Source: JBIOYL01 sp044870185
GTDB lineage: Bacteria; Actinomycetota; CALGFH01
Assembly (NCBI GenBank): GCA_044870185.1
Contig: JBIOYL010000448.1
Location: 1-12,074, forward strand
Direction of reading: 5' to 3'
Length of the DNA: 12,074 nucleotides
Below, in pieces: positions 1 through 6,326 of the stretch. Positions within the stretch are counted from its first letter, which is position 1; each line of letters starts with the position of its first letter. A model generated the notes under the pieces. That model worked only from the letters and a program-made list of their open reading frames with translations, was not told where the DNA came from and did no database searches. The translations under genes were made by a program, and so were the position numbers.

Positions 1-111
1 TCGGCAGCGATCTCACCAGGTCCCTGACGGGGCCCGGGAGGCGACGGCCGTTGGTGCCAATGGGTTCACGCATGGAGGTGGCGGGCCGAATGGGGTCGGA
101 TTCGCTGCGTG

Positions 112-755
112 AAAATCGGCGCTAAGGCGACCGACCGCGACCCGGGGTTGCTGGCCGCCCTGGACGCCTTGGTCGAGCCGACCAGCCGGGGCGACCCCAC
201 CTCGCCGTTGCGGTGGACGTGCAAGTCGACCCGCACCCTGGCCGACGAGCTGGGCGCCCAGGGCCACCCGGTCAGCGCCAGGACCGTGGCACGGCTGCTG
301 GCCGGGATGGACTACTCGTTGCAGGCCACCAGCACCCAGGTCGAGGGCGCCCAGCACCCCGACCGCGACGGCCAGTTCCGCTACCTCAACGAGCAGGCCA
401 CCGCGCAGCTGGCCGCGGGGCAGCCGGTGATCAGCGTGGACACCAAGAAGAAAGAGCTGGTCGGCAACCTCGGCACCAAGGGTCGGGAGTGGCAGCCCAA
501 AGGCGACCCGGTGCGGGTGAAGGTGCATGACTTCCCCGACCCCACCGTCGGCAAGGCGATCCCCTATGGGGTCTACGACCTGGGTGCCGATGCCGGCTGG
601 GTCAGTGTGGGCGACGACCACGACACCGCCGCGTTCGCGGTGGCCACCATCGGCCGCTGGTGGCAGCTGGTGGGCGCCCGGGCCTACCCGGATGCCACCA
701 GGTTGCTGGTCACCGCGGATGCTGGCGGGGCAGGCGGCTATCGCAGCCGGCTGCG
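112..755 (+). pseudogene. ISAzo13-family transposase, truncated at both ends
   Basis: This is the middle part of a DDE transposase of the ISAzo13 type. Translating from 109, the diagnostic stretches are TSPLRWTCKSTRTLADEL (residues 31-48), ISVDTKKKELVG (109-119, first catalytic Asp at 111), GREWQPKGDP, KAIPYGVYDLGADAGWVSVG and LLVTADAGG (second Asp at 204). Intact relatives carry an N-terminal helix-turn-helix region upstream; here positions 1-108 give no matching frame, and a TGA stands in frame at 25-27. The C-terminal part with the third acidic residue (the SKWNKIEHRLFS region) is missing. Recognisable transposase sequence stops near residue 215 (about 753), after which the reading frame runs antisense through the neighbouring SnoaL-like gene. 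It is therefore a dead fragment. The family call rests on remembered family motifs. Confidence 0.8.
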
Positions 756-917
756 GCGGAAAGTCTCCAGGACCTGCTCACGGTCGTGGCAGTCCCACGG
801 GCCAGGTGCAGCGGCGAGCCACTGGACCTGGGGGTCGAGCAGGTCGACGACGGCGTCGACGCCGTCACGGCCGGCGCGTTGGTAGGCGGCCTGGAGTAGG
901 TCGAGGTTTCGGCTCAT
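738..917 (-). pseudogene. SnoaL/NTF2-like protein, 5' fragment cut by transposase remnant
   Basis: This 59-residue reading frame starts at ATG 917 with a strong GGAGGAG ribosome site just upstream and lies 24 nt after the stop of the thioredoxin-like selenoprotein, so it is the last member of the same minus-strand operon. The N-terminal sequence (LLQAAYQRAGRDGVDAVVDLLDP, then VQWLA and WDCHDREQVLETF) has the pattern of the small SnoaL/NTF2-like alpha+beta-barrel proteins, which normally have about 110-140 residues. Similarity ends at residues 53-55 (about 755), exactly where the opposite-strand transposase sequence begins; the last residues are encoded by transposase DNA. The gene has thus lost more than half of its length. 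No catalytic role can be assigned; this fold ranges from enzymes to non-enzymatic ligand binders. Confidence 0.6.
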
Positions 918-941
918 GGCTCCTCCACGGCGTGGCGGTGC

Positions 942-1568
942 TCAGCGGGTGGTGGCGGCCAGCAGTGGGTTGAACGCTCGGCTGAGCGCGTCGATCTGCT
1001 CAGCGACCGGGCTGCCCGAGCTGCGCAGTGGCGTGGGTTGGCTGGTCCAGGTCGCGTCGGGGCCGAACAGCAGGTAGGTGTCCCAGTCGCCGCCCTGGTA
1101 GCCACTGACATGGTCGACCAGCCAGTCGCCCGACACGTCCTTGGCATCCCACAGGTGCACCACTCGGGGGTCGGTCAGCCCGGCGGCGTCCCAGCGGCGG
1201 CGAGCATCGCCGAACAGCTTGTTGGTCCAGATGGCGTAGACCCGCAGGCGGGCCTGGGGATGGGTCTTGAGGATGTCGGATTGCACCAGACCGGCGCCGT
1301 GTCGACACTCCGGTCAGGTGGGCGAGAAGATCACGACCAGCCGCGGCAGGCCGCGGTCGGCATTGAACCGAGCTTGCAGGTCGGTCACTCCGTGCAGGTC
1401 GGCCATGGTGACGCCGGGCGGTGCCGAGCGCGGCGCGAAGAAGTACAGCCCGCCCGCCAGCAGCACCACCAGCAGCAGGCAGAGCGCCAGGAATCCTGCT
1501 GCGCGCCACCGGGGGCGCCGCCCCGGCGGCCCTGCGGCTGGCGCGGCTGGCGGGGACGGGTCGGTCAT
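942..1568 (-). CDS. Membrane-anchored thioredoxin-like selenoprotein (UxxC), TGA read as Sec
   Basis: A 208-residue protein if TGA 1316-1314 is read as selenocysteine. The ATG at 1568 overlaps the upstream stop as ATGA and has GGAGG about 9 nt before it; an in-frame ATG at 1589 is less likely. Residues 1-22 are Pro/Arg-rich, 23-45 form one membrane segment, and the rest should lie outside the membrane. The thioredoxin-like core begins with RLVVIFSPT, then Sec85-Pro-Glu-Cys88, RHGAGLVQSD, and continues without a frame change through LRVYAIWTNKLFGDAR, DPRVVHLWD and DTYLLFGPDA to the stop at 942. The TGA sits where a CxxC redox motif has its first Cys. A hairpin with a GGUCU loop follows (1283-1297). 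Known biology: UxxC thioredoxin-fold selenoproteins are redox-active. Inference: a thiol/selenol oxidoreductase on the outer face of the membrane; substrate unknown. A nonsense mutation is the alternative, but both halves look intact. Confidence 0.82.
1283..1297 (-). promoter_or_regulatory. Candidate bacterial SECIS hairpin, thioredoxin-like selenoprotein
   Basis: Counting from the base after the TGA, positions 17-31 read GCGCC GGUCU GGUGC, a five-pair stem (one G-U) with the loop GGUCU. In E. coli fdhF the SelB-binding loop contains the same GGUCU core at nearly the same distance; the loop G-U is at 23-24 counted from the U of UGA there, and at 26-27 here. A competing stem, GACCGG pairing with CCGGUC and starting within the TGA, is also possible. 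No bulged U equivalent is obvious. Confidence 0.6.
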
Positions 1569-1927
1569 TGGCGCGCCTCCGCGGTGCACAGCGCCTGACG
1601 CAGCCAGGCCTCGTCGGGCAGCCCGCGCAGGCTGTGGCCGACCCGGTACAGCCGGCAGGCGTGCACGTACTCCTCCTGGCGTTCGGCGCCGGGCTCGATG
1701 TCCCGGCCGTCGACCCGGATGGTCGGCGAGCCCAGGAAGCGGGCCTGCTCGGCGGCCGGCTGGTCGGGGATGTCGATCACCCGTACCTCGGCGGCACTGC
1801 CGAGCTGCTCACAGACCCGCGCGGCCAGCGCGATCGCACCGTCGTGGTTGGGGCAGCCCGGGACGGTCAGCACCTCGATCAGCGGCCGCTGTCGGGCTGG
1901 CGGCTGGTGAGCTGGGCTGGTGGGCAT
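1565..1927 (-). CDS. Thioredoxin-fold protein with CPNH motif
   Basis: A 120-residue soluble protein without signal peptide. After a Pro/Gln-rich leader of about 15 residues comes a beta strand and the motif IEVLTVPGCPNHDGA, with Cys25 and His28 in CxxC-like spacing. It is followed by a helix (LAARVCEQLG), a second strand (AEVRVIDI), then FLGSPTIRVDGRDIEPGA with the Ser-Pro-Thr cis-proline signature of thioredoxin folds. The C-terminal half holds HACRLYR and ALCTAEA, giving further cysteines. Small actinobacterial proteins of this pattern are usually annotated as thioredoxin-like or alkylmercury-lyase-like; true MerB function is not supported here. The ATG at 1927 is one base past the ArsR stop, with GGAGG inside the ArsR gene, and its TGA overlaps the next start (ATGA), so translation is coupled. 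Role inferred: thiol redox or metal binding within the ArsR-controlled operon. Confidence 0.75.
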   Translation of the reverse strand: MPTSPAHQPPARQRPLIEVLTVPGCPNHDGAIALAARVCEQLGSAAEVRVIDIPDQPAAEQARFLGSPTIRVDGRDIEPGAERQEEYVHACRLYRVGHSLRGLPDEAWLRQALCTAEARQ

Positions 1928-1928
1928 G

Positions 1929-2285
1929 TCAGGCCTCCGGGACGCGCCGGCAGGCGGCCACGTGGTCGGCGTTGTCGGCGAGCAGCCCGTGGGCCAGCCC
2001 CAGCATGGCGGCGACCCGGTCGTCGGCCAGGCGGTAGTAGATCATCCGGTGGTCGCGGCGGGTGTCGACGAACCCGCACCAGCGCAGGCAGGCCAGGTGG
2101 TTGGATACCCTGGGCTGGGGTTGGGCGAGCCGGCGGGTCAGCTCGCCGGCCGACAGTTCGCCGTCGGCCTGCAGCAGCTCGAGGATGCGCAGCCGGGTGG
2201 GGTCGCCGAGGGCGCGGAAGTACTTGGCGACCAGGTCGGTGCGGGCCGGGGTGTCGGGCAGGCGGAACGGCGATAGCTGGGCCAC
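1929..2285 (-). CDS. ArsR/SmtB-family metal-sensing repressor, CmtR-like
   Basis: A 118-residue winged-helix repressor and first gene of the minus-strand operon. The family signature is complete: KYFRALGDPTRLRILELLQ (residues 21-39), LSAGELTRRLAQPQPRVSNHLACLR (44-68, recognition helix), and the wing DTRRDHRMIYYRLAD (74-88). Cys66 and Cys70, in the context LACLRWCGFV, plus Cys112 near the C terminus, match the three-cysteine Cd/Pb site of mycobacterial CmtR (Cys57, Cys61, Cys102) in spacing. The alpha3 ELCVC box of ArsR is absent. The start is GTG 2285 with GGAGG about 5 nt upstream. In this family the apo-protein sits on the operon promoter and leaves on metal binding, so it probably autoregulates itself and the thioredoxin-like and selenoprotein genes. 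The actual inducer (Cd, Pb or another soft metal) is inferred only from the cysteines. Confidence 0.9.
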   Translation of the reverse strand: MAQLSPFRLPDTPARTDLVAKYFRALGDPTRLRILELLQADGELSAGELTRRLAQPQPRVSNHLACLRWCGFVDTRRDHRMIYYRLADDRVAAMLGLAHGLLADNADHVAACRRVPEA

Positions 2286-2308
2286 AGATCCTCCATTTCA
2301 GAACTTCG

Positions 2309-2316
2309 TGATATCA
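2309..2316. promoter_or_regulatory. Candidate ArsR operator, TGATATCA palindrome
   Basis: A perfect 8-bp palindrome, TGATATCA, lies 24 nt upstream of the ArsR start in one of the few AT-rich patches of the window. ArsR/SmtB repressors bind AT-rich dyads over their own promoter. The match is short, so this is a candidate only; no convincing -35/-10 pair was identified. Confidence 0.3.
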
Positions 2317-2519
2317 GTAGGCACTCCAAGCCAGCTGCTCGTCAAGGCTGGAGCCTGCCCATACCCACGCCGATGACCTAGCCCGCCGTGCCGGCCGGGT
2401 TGAGACCCAACCGCTGACCGTCGCCTGCCTGGCGCTACGTGTCCCGCACGGTTCCTCCCAGCACGAGTCCGCGCAGGTCCGTCACCTTCGCCCGACAAGG
2501 TTGTCGAGCGGAGAACCCT

Positions 2520-2711
2520 AACCTCGCTGGCCAGCGTGAGCGCGCCCAGCCGGGTGACCCCGCGGTAGGCGCGCAAGCGGGCGACGGCATCGGCGAACGG
2601 TGGCCGGTCGTACCAGCTGGCCAGGTCGGCCTGGGTGGCGTCCAGGGCGGCGTCGCGGGCGGTCAGGGTCGCCCGGGAGTGGGCATAGGTCGCAGCCAGC
2701 GCGGGGTAGCT
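2520..2711 (-). pseudogene. IS110-family transposase remnant
   Basis: On the minus strand, about 64 residues read ALAATYAHSRATLTARDAAL, then DLASWYDRPPFADAVARLRAYRGVTRLGALTLASEV. This is the helical spacer and start of the Transposase_20 domain of IS110 elements, just before the usual DWRRF segment. The RuvC-like DEDD domain upstream and the rest of Transposase_20 downstream are missing: residues after LASEV (below 2520) and before about 2711 do not match. It is a small relic and not a gene. The remaining intergenic DNA on each side (2317-2519 and 2712-2821) holds no gene I can support. Confidence 0.7.
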
Positions 2712-2821
2712 GCGGATCGTGGACGGCGCCAGGCACGCAAGCAAGGCGAGGGGAACTGGCCAGGCAGTCACGGGCAGCGCAGGCTACTACGCGTGCAGGC
2801 GACCTGCTGACCAGCCTGCGA

Positions 2822-2835
2822 GCCCTCTCCAGGGC
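2822..2835 (-). terminator. Hairpin directly after MerR stop
   Basis: GCCCT-CTCC-AGGGC forms a perfect 5-bp stem with a 4-nt loop, beginning right after the MerR stop codon. There is no T-tract, so it is a weak terminator candidate. Confidence 0.3.
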
Positions 2836-3282
2836 CTACTGCTTTGGAGTCGTGCGCCCCGGCTGCCGGCGAGATGGTGGCGGCTGCGACTCGATGATCC
2901 GGCAGACGACCGCTTGGTCGCCGCGTTGGCGGCTCGCCTCGGCCAGAGCGCGGGCCTGTGCCAGCGTGACGCGCAGTTGGCGCAGCGCCCCGATGGTCTG
3001 GTCAATGTCGCGGATGTGGGTGTCCAGCAGCTCAACGACCCTACTGCACGGCTGGCCGCTGGCCTGCTGGAGGCCGAGGATCTCCTTGATCTCCTCCAGG
3101 CGCAGGTCGAGCGCGCGTGCCTGGCCGACGAAGCGCAGCAGGGCGAGGTCGTGCTCGTCGTAGGTGCGGTAGCCGGCCTGGGTCCGCTCCGGCGGTGGGA
3201 TGAGCCTGTGGCGCTCATACAGGCGGATCGCCTTGGGACTCAAGCCGGTCTGCTTGGTAGCCTCGCCGATGGTCAGCGTCAT
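2836..3282 (-). CDS. MerR-family transcriptional regulator
   Basis: A 148-residue MerR activator. Residues 3-70 are the winged helix-turn-helix: LTIGEATKQTGLSPKAIRLY, ERHRLIPPPERTQAGYRTYD, then DLALLRFVGQARALDLRLEEIKEIL. Residues 82-115 form the dimerisation helix. Cys79 occupies the position of the conserved cysteine of MerR, ZntR and PbrR that CueR replaces with Ser, and Cys127 stands before RIIES, like the last loop cysteine of CueR (CPIIE). The middle loop cysteine expected 8-9 residues earlier is absent (Gln119/Arg118), so metal coordination is incomplete by the usual model. The ATG at 3282 has AAGGAG 8 nt upstream. It is divergent from the metal ATPase cluster, whose promoter has the MerR-type long spacer, so it probably activates that cluster. 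Metal identity is open: Cu, Zn, Cd or Pb. Confidence 0.88.
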   Translation of the reverse strand: MTLTIGEATKQTGLSPKAIRLYERHRLIPPPERTQAGYRTYDEHDLALLRFVGQARALDLRLEEIKEILGLQQASGQPCSRVVELLDTHIRDIDQTIGALRQLRVTLAQARALAEASRQRGDQAVVCRIIESQPPPSRRQPGRTTPKQ

Positions 3283-3306
3283 CCAACCACTCCTTGCCTG
3301 CCCTGC

Positions 3307-3338
3307 TTGACCTTGACCCTAGGACAAGATTCTACGGT
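3307..3338 (+). promoter_or_regulatory. MerR-type promoter with operator dyad
   Basis: A consensus-like -35 TTGACC (3307-3312) and a weak -10 TACGGT (3333-3338) are separated by 20 bp, the overlong spacing typical of MerR-controlled promoters. The spacer contains CTTGACC-CTA-GGACAAG (3312-3328), a dyad matching at 6 of 7 positions per arm. The layout resembles the E. coli copA promoter (TTGACC, dyad, weak -10). It points at the plus-strand metal genes and lies 25 bp from the divergent MerR start. Confidence 0.65.
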
Positions 3339-3389
3339 GCCACCGCAGGCCCGCAGCGTGCCATCGAGCTGCTCAGGGGGATGAGGGCC

Positions 3390-3532
3390 ATGGCGTGGCG
3401 CGAGGGAGAGGCCCACCGCTGCCCGGATCCCGACTGCGGCTGTGAGATGACGGTGACCCGGGGCTCGGCCCTGGCAGAGGCGGATAGCCGCCGACCTGCG
3501 GCTGCGATAAGACGATGCAGCAGGCGGCCTAG
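3390..3532 (+). CDS. Small Cys-rich putative metal-binding protein, frameshifted
   Basis: The first reading frame after the MerR-type promoter encodes MAWREGEAHRCPDPDCGCEMTVTRG, with ATG 3390 placed 9 nt after AGGGGG (ATG 3381 is an alternative). The C-x4-C-x-C cluster looks like a zinc- or copper-binding knuckle. In this frame the sequence then becomes low-complexity Arg/Pro to 3554. However, a one-base shift near 3490-3493 gives TCGCDKTMQQAA and a TAG at 3530-3532, restoring a second C-x-C cluster and a compact protein of about 47 residues. I recall similar small proteins with CxxxxCGCE...C-x-C-GxxM clusters near metal genes, but cannot name a family. The shift may be a real mutation or a sequencing error in GC-rich DNA. 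Its position suggests a metallochaperone or scavenger. Confidence 0.45.
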
Positions 3533-3586
3533 CCGCACGAGATCCTGGGATTGACGCCACGCGGCGGCCCCGGTGGAGATGACCTA

Positions 3587-3823
3587 ATGATGAAGACGAT
3601 CGTGCTGGCGGTGCGCGGGATGGACTGCGCCGGCTGCGAGCAGCGCATCCAACGCGTGGTCGGCCGGCTGGAGGGGGTGTGGCGGGTGACCGCCGACCAC
3701 CAGCGCGGCCAGGTCCAGGTGGTGCTGAACCCGGCCACGGTCGCACCCGCGATGGTCCGCACCACGATCGAGCAGGCCGGCTACCCCGTCGCCGGCGACG
3801 GGGACGGCGAGGTGACGCCGTGA
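3587..3823 (+). CDS. HMA-domain metallochaperone, CopZ-like
   Basis: A 78-residue soluble protein consisting of one heavy-metal-associated ferredoxin-like domain. Strand one leads into VRGMDCAGCEQRIQRVVGRL with the metal-binding Cys14-x-x-Cys17, followed by LEGVWRV, QVQVVLNPATV and the IEQAGYPV end typical of CopZ/Atx1 folds. ATG 3587 (or 3590) follows GGAG at 3575-3578 with good spacing. Its TGA overlaps the GTG of the ATPase gene (GTGA), so the two are translationally coupled, the usual arrangement of a chaperone that delivers Cu(I) or another soft metal to its P1B ATPase. Cu(I) is the most common ligand of MxCxxC domains; the preceding MD rather than MT/MS does not change that. Confidence 0.85.
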   Translation: MMKTIVLAVRGMDCAGCEQRIQRVVGRLEGVWRVTADHQRGQVQVVLNPATVAPAMVRTTIEQAGYPVAGDGDGEVTP

Positions 3824-6288
3824 GCACCACGACGCCTGCGCCACCGGCCGTGCCCTATTGGGCCGAGGAGGGCGTCGGCCCCGACGGCCGGGGCCGGTTC
3901 CGCGCCAAGATCGGCGGGCTGCACTGCTCGCTATGCACCGGCACCCTGGAGCAGGCCCTCGGCCGCCAGCCCGGCGTCGACAAGGTCGCGGTCAGCCTCA
4001 CCCACGAGCAGGTCCTGGTCGACTACGACCCCGCCCGGGTCCGCCCCGACGACCTGTTCGCGACCCTGCGGGAGCTGGGCTACACCATCTGGGACCCCCG
4101 CAAGATGCGTCCGTTTGAGGAGGAAGAGGCCGCGCTGGTCCGCGAGGGGACACGGCTGTTCGTGGCGATCGCGGCCAGCCTGGTCACCATCGCGCTGCTG
4201 GCCCGGGCCAGCGGCCCCTGGTCGCTGGTCGTGCCCGGGTTGACCACCGCGACTCTGGGCGCGATCGGCTACCTGCTGCTGCGCGGCCGCGGCCGCCGCC
4301 TGGCGGTGGCCGGCGTGGCCGGGCTGGCCGCGCTGACCGGGCTGACGCTGGCCGCCAAGACGCTCGGGCCGGTGCGGGAAGCCGTGCCGTGGCTGGTCGG
4401 CGCCCTGGGGGTGCTGGTGGTGTTCGGGCTTGCCCGCCACATCCTGGCCATGGCCGTCCAGTCGCTGCGCCGGGGGATCTTGAACCAGCACGTGATGCTG
4501 GAGGCGGGCGCGCTGGCCGGGCTGGCCGGCGGAGTGCTCGGGCTGCTGGCCCGCCCGGCCGGCTACCCCACGGCCGCGTTCTTCGGGGTGGCGGTGCTGG
4601 TGGCCACCTACCACCTGTTCTCCGAGTGGCTGTCGCTGCTGGTCAAGACCCGCAGCAGCCAGGCGGTCAAGCGGCTTTTGGACCTGCAGCCCGACACCGC
4701 CCGCATCGTCGGCGACGACGGCGAGCGGGAGGTCCCGGTTGAGCAGGTTCGCGTCGGGGACCTGGTCCGCATCCGCCCGGGCGAGCGGGTGCCGGTCGAC
4801 GGCCAGGTAGTAGCTGGCCGCTCGGCGGTGGACGAGTCGCTGCTGACCGGGGAGCCCATGCCGGTCGACAAGGCCGAGCGCGACATCGTGGTCGGCGGGT
4901 CGGTCAACACCACTGGCGGCCTGCTGGTGCGGGTGAGCGCGGTCGGCGAGCAGAGCTTCCTCGCCCAGGTGGTGCGGCAGGTCGAGGACGCCCGCGCGCT
5001 CAAGCCGGGCATCCTGCATCTGGTCGACCGGGTCTTGCGCGTCTACGCCCCCACCGTGCTGGCGGTTGCCGCGCTGGCCACGCTGGGCTGGGCGGTCGGC
5101 TCCTGGCTGGCCAGCGGCGAGGTCAACACCGAGCGGGCGGTGTTCGCCGGCCTGTCGGTGCTGGTGATGGGCTACCCGTGCGCGGTGGGGATCGCCGCGC
5201 CGCTGGCGATTGTGCGCGGCGCCGGGGAGGCGGCCGACCAGGGCATCCTGATGCGCACCGGCGAGGCCTTCCAGACCTTCCGGCTGGTCCGCCACGTCCT
5301 GCTGGACAAGACCGGCACCCTCACCGAGGGCCATCCGGCCGTCCGCGAGCTAGGGACGCCTGGCGGCCCCGACCAGCTGCTGCGCTTGGCCGCGGCCGTG
5401 GAGCAAGGCTCCGAGCACGCGCTTGGGCAGGCGGTCGTCGAGGCCGCCCTGGACCGCGGCCTGGCCATCCCCGAGGCGGCCGGGTTCCAGGCCACCCCCG
5501 GCCAGGGCGTGACGGCCACCGTGGACGGCGACCAGATCCTGGTTGGCCGGCCGAGCTGGCTGGCGGAGCACGGTGTCGGCCTTGGCAGGCTGGCTGAGCG
5601 GGTCGAAGCGCTGGAGGCGGCCGGGCGGACCGTGGTCGCGGTCGCCCGCGCCGGACGGCCGGTCGGGCTGATCGCGCTGGGTGACGAGCTGCGCCCGGAC
5701 GCGGCCGCCGCGGTCGCCAGGCTGCGCACCCAAGGCTTGGTCCCGGTGCTGGTCACCGGCGACAACCAGCGTGCCGCCGAGCTGGTCGCCGCCCGCCTGG
5801 GCATCGACCAGGTCCACGCCGGCGTGCTGCCCGAGCAGAAGGCCGCCATCGTCCGCCGCTACCAGCAGCAGCACGGCCGGGTCGCCTTCGTCGGCGACGG
5901 CATCAACGACGCCCCCGCGCTGATGCAGGCCGACGTCGGCATCGCCATGGGTGCGGGCACCGACATCGCGATCGAGTCGGCCGACATCATCATGGTCGGC
6001 AACCGCCTGGCCTCGATCCTGACCGCGCGCCAGATCAGCCGGCGCGCCTACCGCACCACCCTGCAGAACGTCGTGCTGGCGTTCCTGTTCAACGGCATCG
6101 GCATCCCAGCGGCAGCGACCGGGCTGGTGCAGCCGGTCTGGGCGATGGTGGCCATGGCGGCCAGCGTCACCACCATCTTCCTCAACTCGCTGTGGGGCCG
6201 CCTAGCCCTGTTCGTCGATGCCATGCGCAGCGTGGGCCGCCCAGGCGAGCGAGAAGCGCCCACCTCGGCGCGGGCCGCGGCGGCCTAG
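3820..6288 (+). CDS. P1B-type heavy-metal-translocating ATPase with YPC motif
   Basis: An 822-residue metal efflux pump, start GTG 3820 coupled to the HMA gene, with GAGG 7 nt upstream. An N-terminal HMA domain carries GLHCSLCTGT (Cys36, Cys39) and ends at GYTIWDP. Transmembrane helices precede the actuator domain with LTGEPMP (TGE at 343-345). The channel helix reads VLVMGYPCAVGIAAPL, giving Tyr-Pro-Cys at 452-454 where Cu ATPases have CPC. Phosphorylation site DKTGT begins at Asp496; the nucleotide domain has SEHALG (531-536; usually SEHPL) and GQG; the hinge is GDGINDAP (692-699). The last helices show FNGIGIP and AMAASVTTIFLNSL where Cu(I) pumps have YN and MALSS. ATP hydrolysis and soft-metal export are secure by family; Cu(I) specificity is not, because the substrate-site residues differ. 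Homologues with YPC probably exist in related bacteria. Confidence 0.93.
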   Translation: MSTTTPAPPAVPYWAEEGVGPDGRGRFRAKIGGLHCSLCTGTLEQALGRQPGVDKVAVSLTHEQVLVDYDPARVRPDDLFATLRELGYTIWDPRKMRPFEEEEAALVREGTRLFVAIAASLVTIALLARASGPWSLVVPGLTTATLGAIGYLLLRGRGRRLAVAGVAGLAALTGLTLAAKTLGPVREAVPWLVGALGVLVVFGLARHILAMAVQSLRRGILNQHVMLEAGALAGLAGGVLGLLARPAGYPTAAFFGVAVLVATYHLFSEWLSLLVKTRSSQAVKRLLDLQPDTARIVGDDGEREVPVEQVRVGDLVRIRPGERVPVDGQVVAGRSAVDESLLTGEPMPVDKAERDIVVGGSVNTTGGLLVRVSAVGEQSFLAQVVRQVEDARALKPGILHLVDRVLRVYAPTVLAVAALATLGWAVGSWLASGEVNTERAVFAGLSVLVMGYPCAVGIAAPLAIVRGAGEAADQGILMRTGEAFQTFRLVRHVLLDKTGTLTEGHPAVRELGTPGGPDQLLRLAAAVEQGSEHALGQAVVEAALDRGLAIPEAAGFQATPGQGVTATVDGDQILVGRPSWLAEHGVGLGRLAERVEALEAAGRTVVAVARAGRPVGLIALGDELRPDAAAAVARLRTQGLVPVLVTGDNQRAAELVAARLGIDQVHAGVLPEQKAAIVRRYQQQHGRVAFVGDGINDAPALMQADVGIAMGAGTDIAIESADIIMVGNRLASILTARQISRRAYRTTLQNVVLAFLFNGIGIPAAATGLVQPVWAMVAMAASVTTIFLNSLWGRLALFVDAMRSVGRPGEREAPTSARAAAA

Positions 6289-6326
6289 CGACTGGTATAG
6301 ATAGGCGAGGGTTGGGAGGAGCAGCG

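Noticed and set aside
1283..1316. TGA reassigned to Trp or Gly (code 4/25) instead of selenocysteine
   Set aside because: Many genes here end at TGA (ArsR, HMA proteins, permease neighbours, oxidase), and Trp is encoded by frequent TGG. Only two TGAs are internal, both at redox motifs.
2493..2506. CGACAA-GG-TTGTCG inverted repeat as a terminator or recombination site
   Set aside because: The loop is only 2 nt, there is no T-run, and it lies in relic intergenic DNA next to the IS110 remnant; IS110 elements usually lack such terminal repeats.
2298..2771. 157-codon minus-strand frame as an intact gene
   Set aside because: Only the central 64 residues match an IS110 transposase; both ends are unrelated, so it is a remnant.
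3931..5334. 467-codon minus-strand open frame opposite the ATPase
   Set aside because: It is Gln/His/Gly-rich antisense of the well-supported P1B ATPase; such long shadows are common in high-GC DNA.
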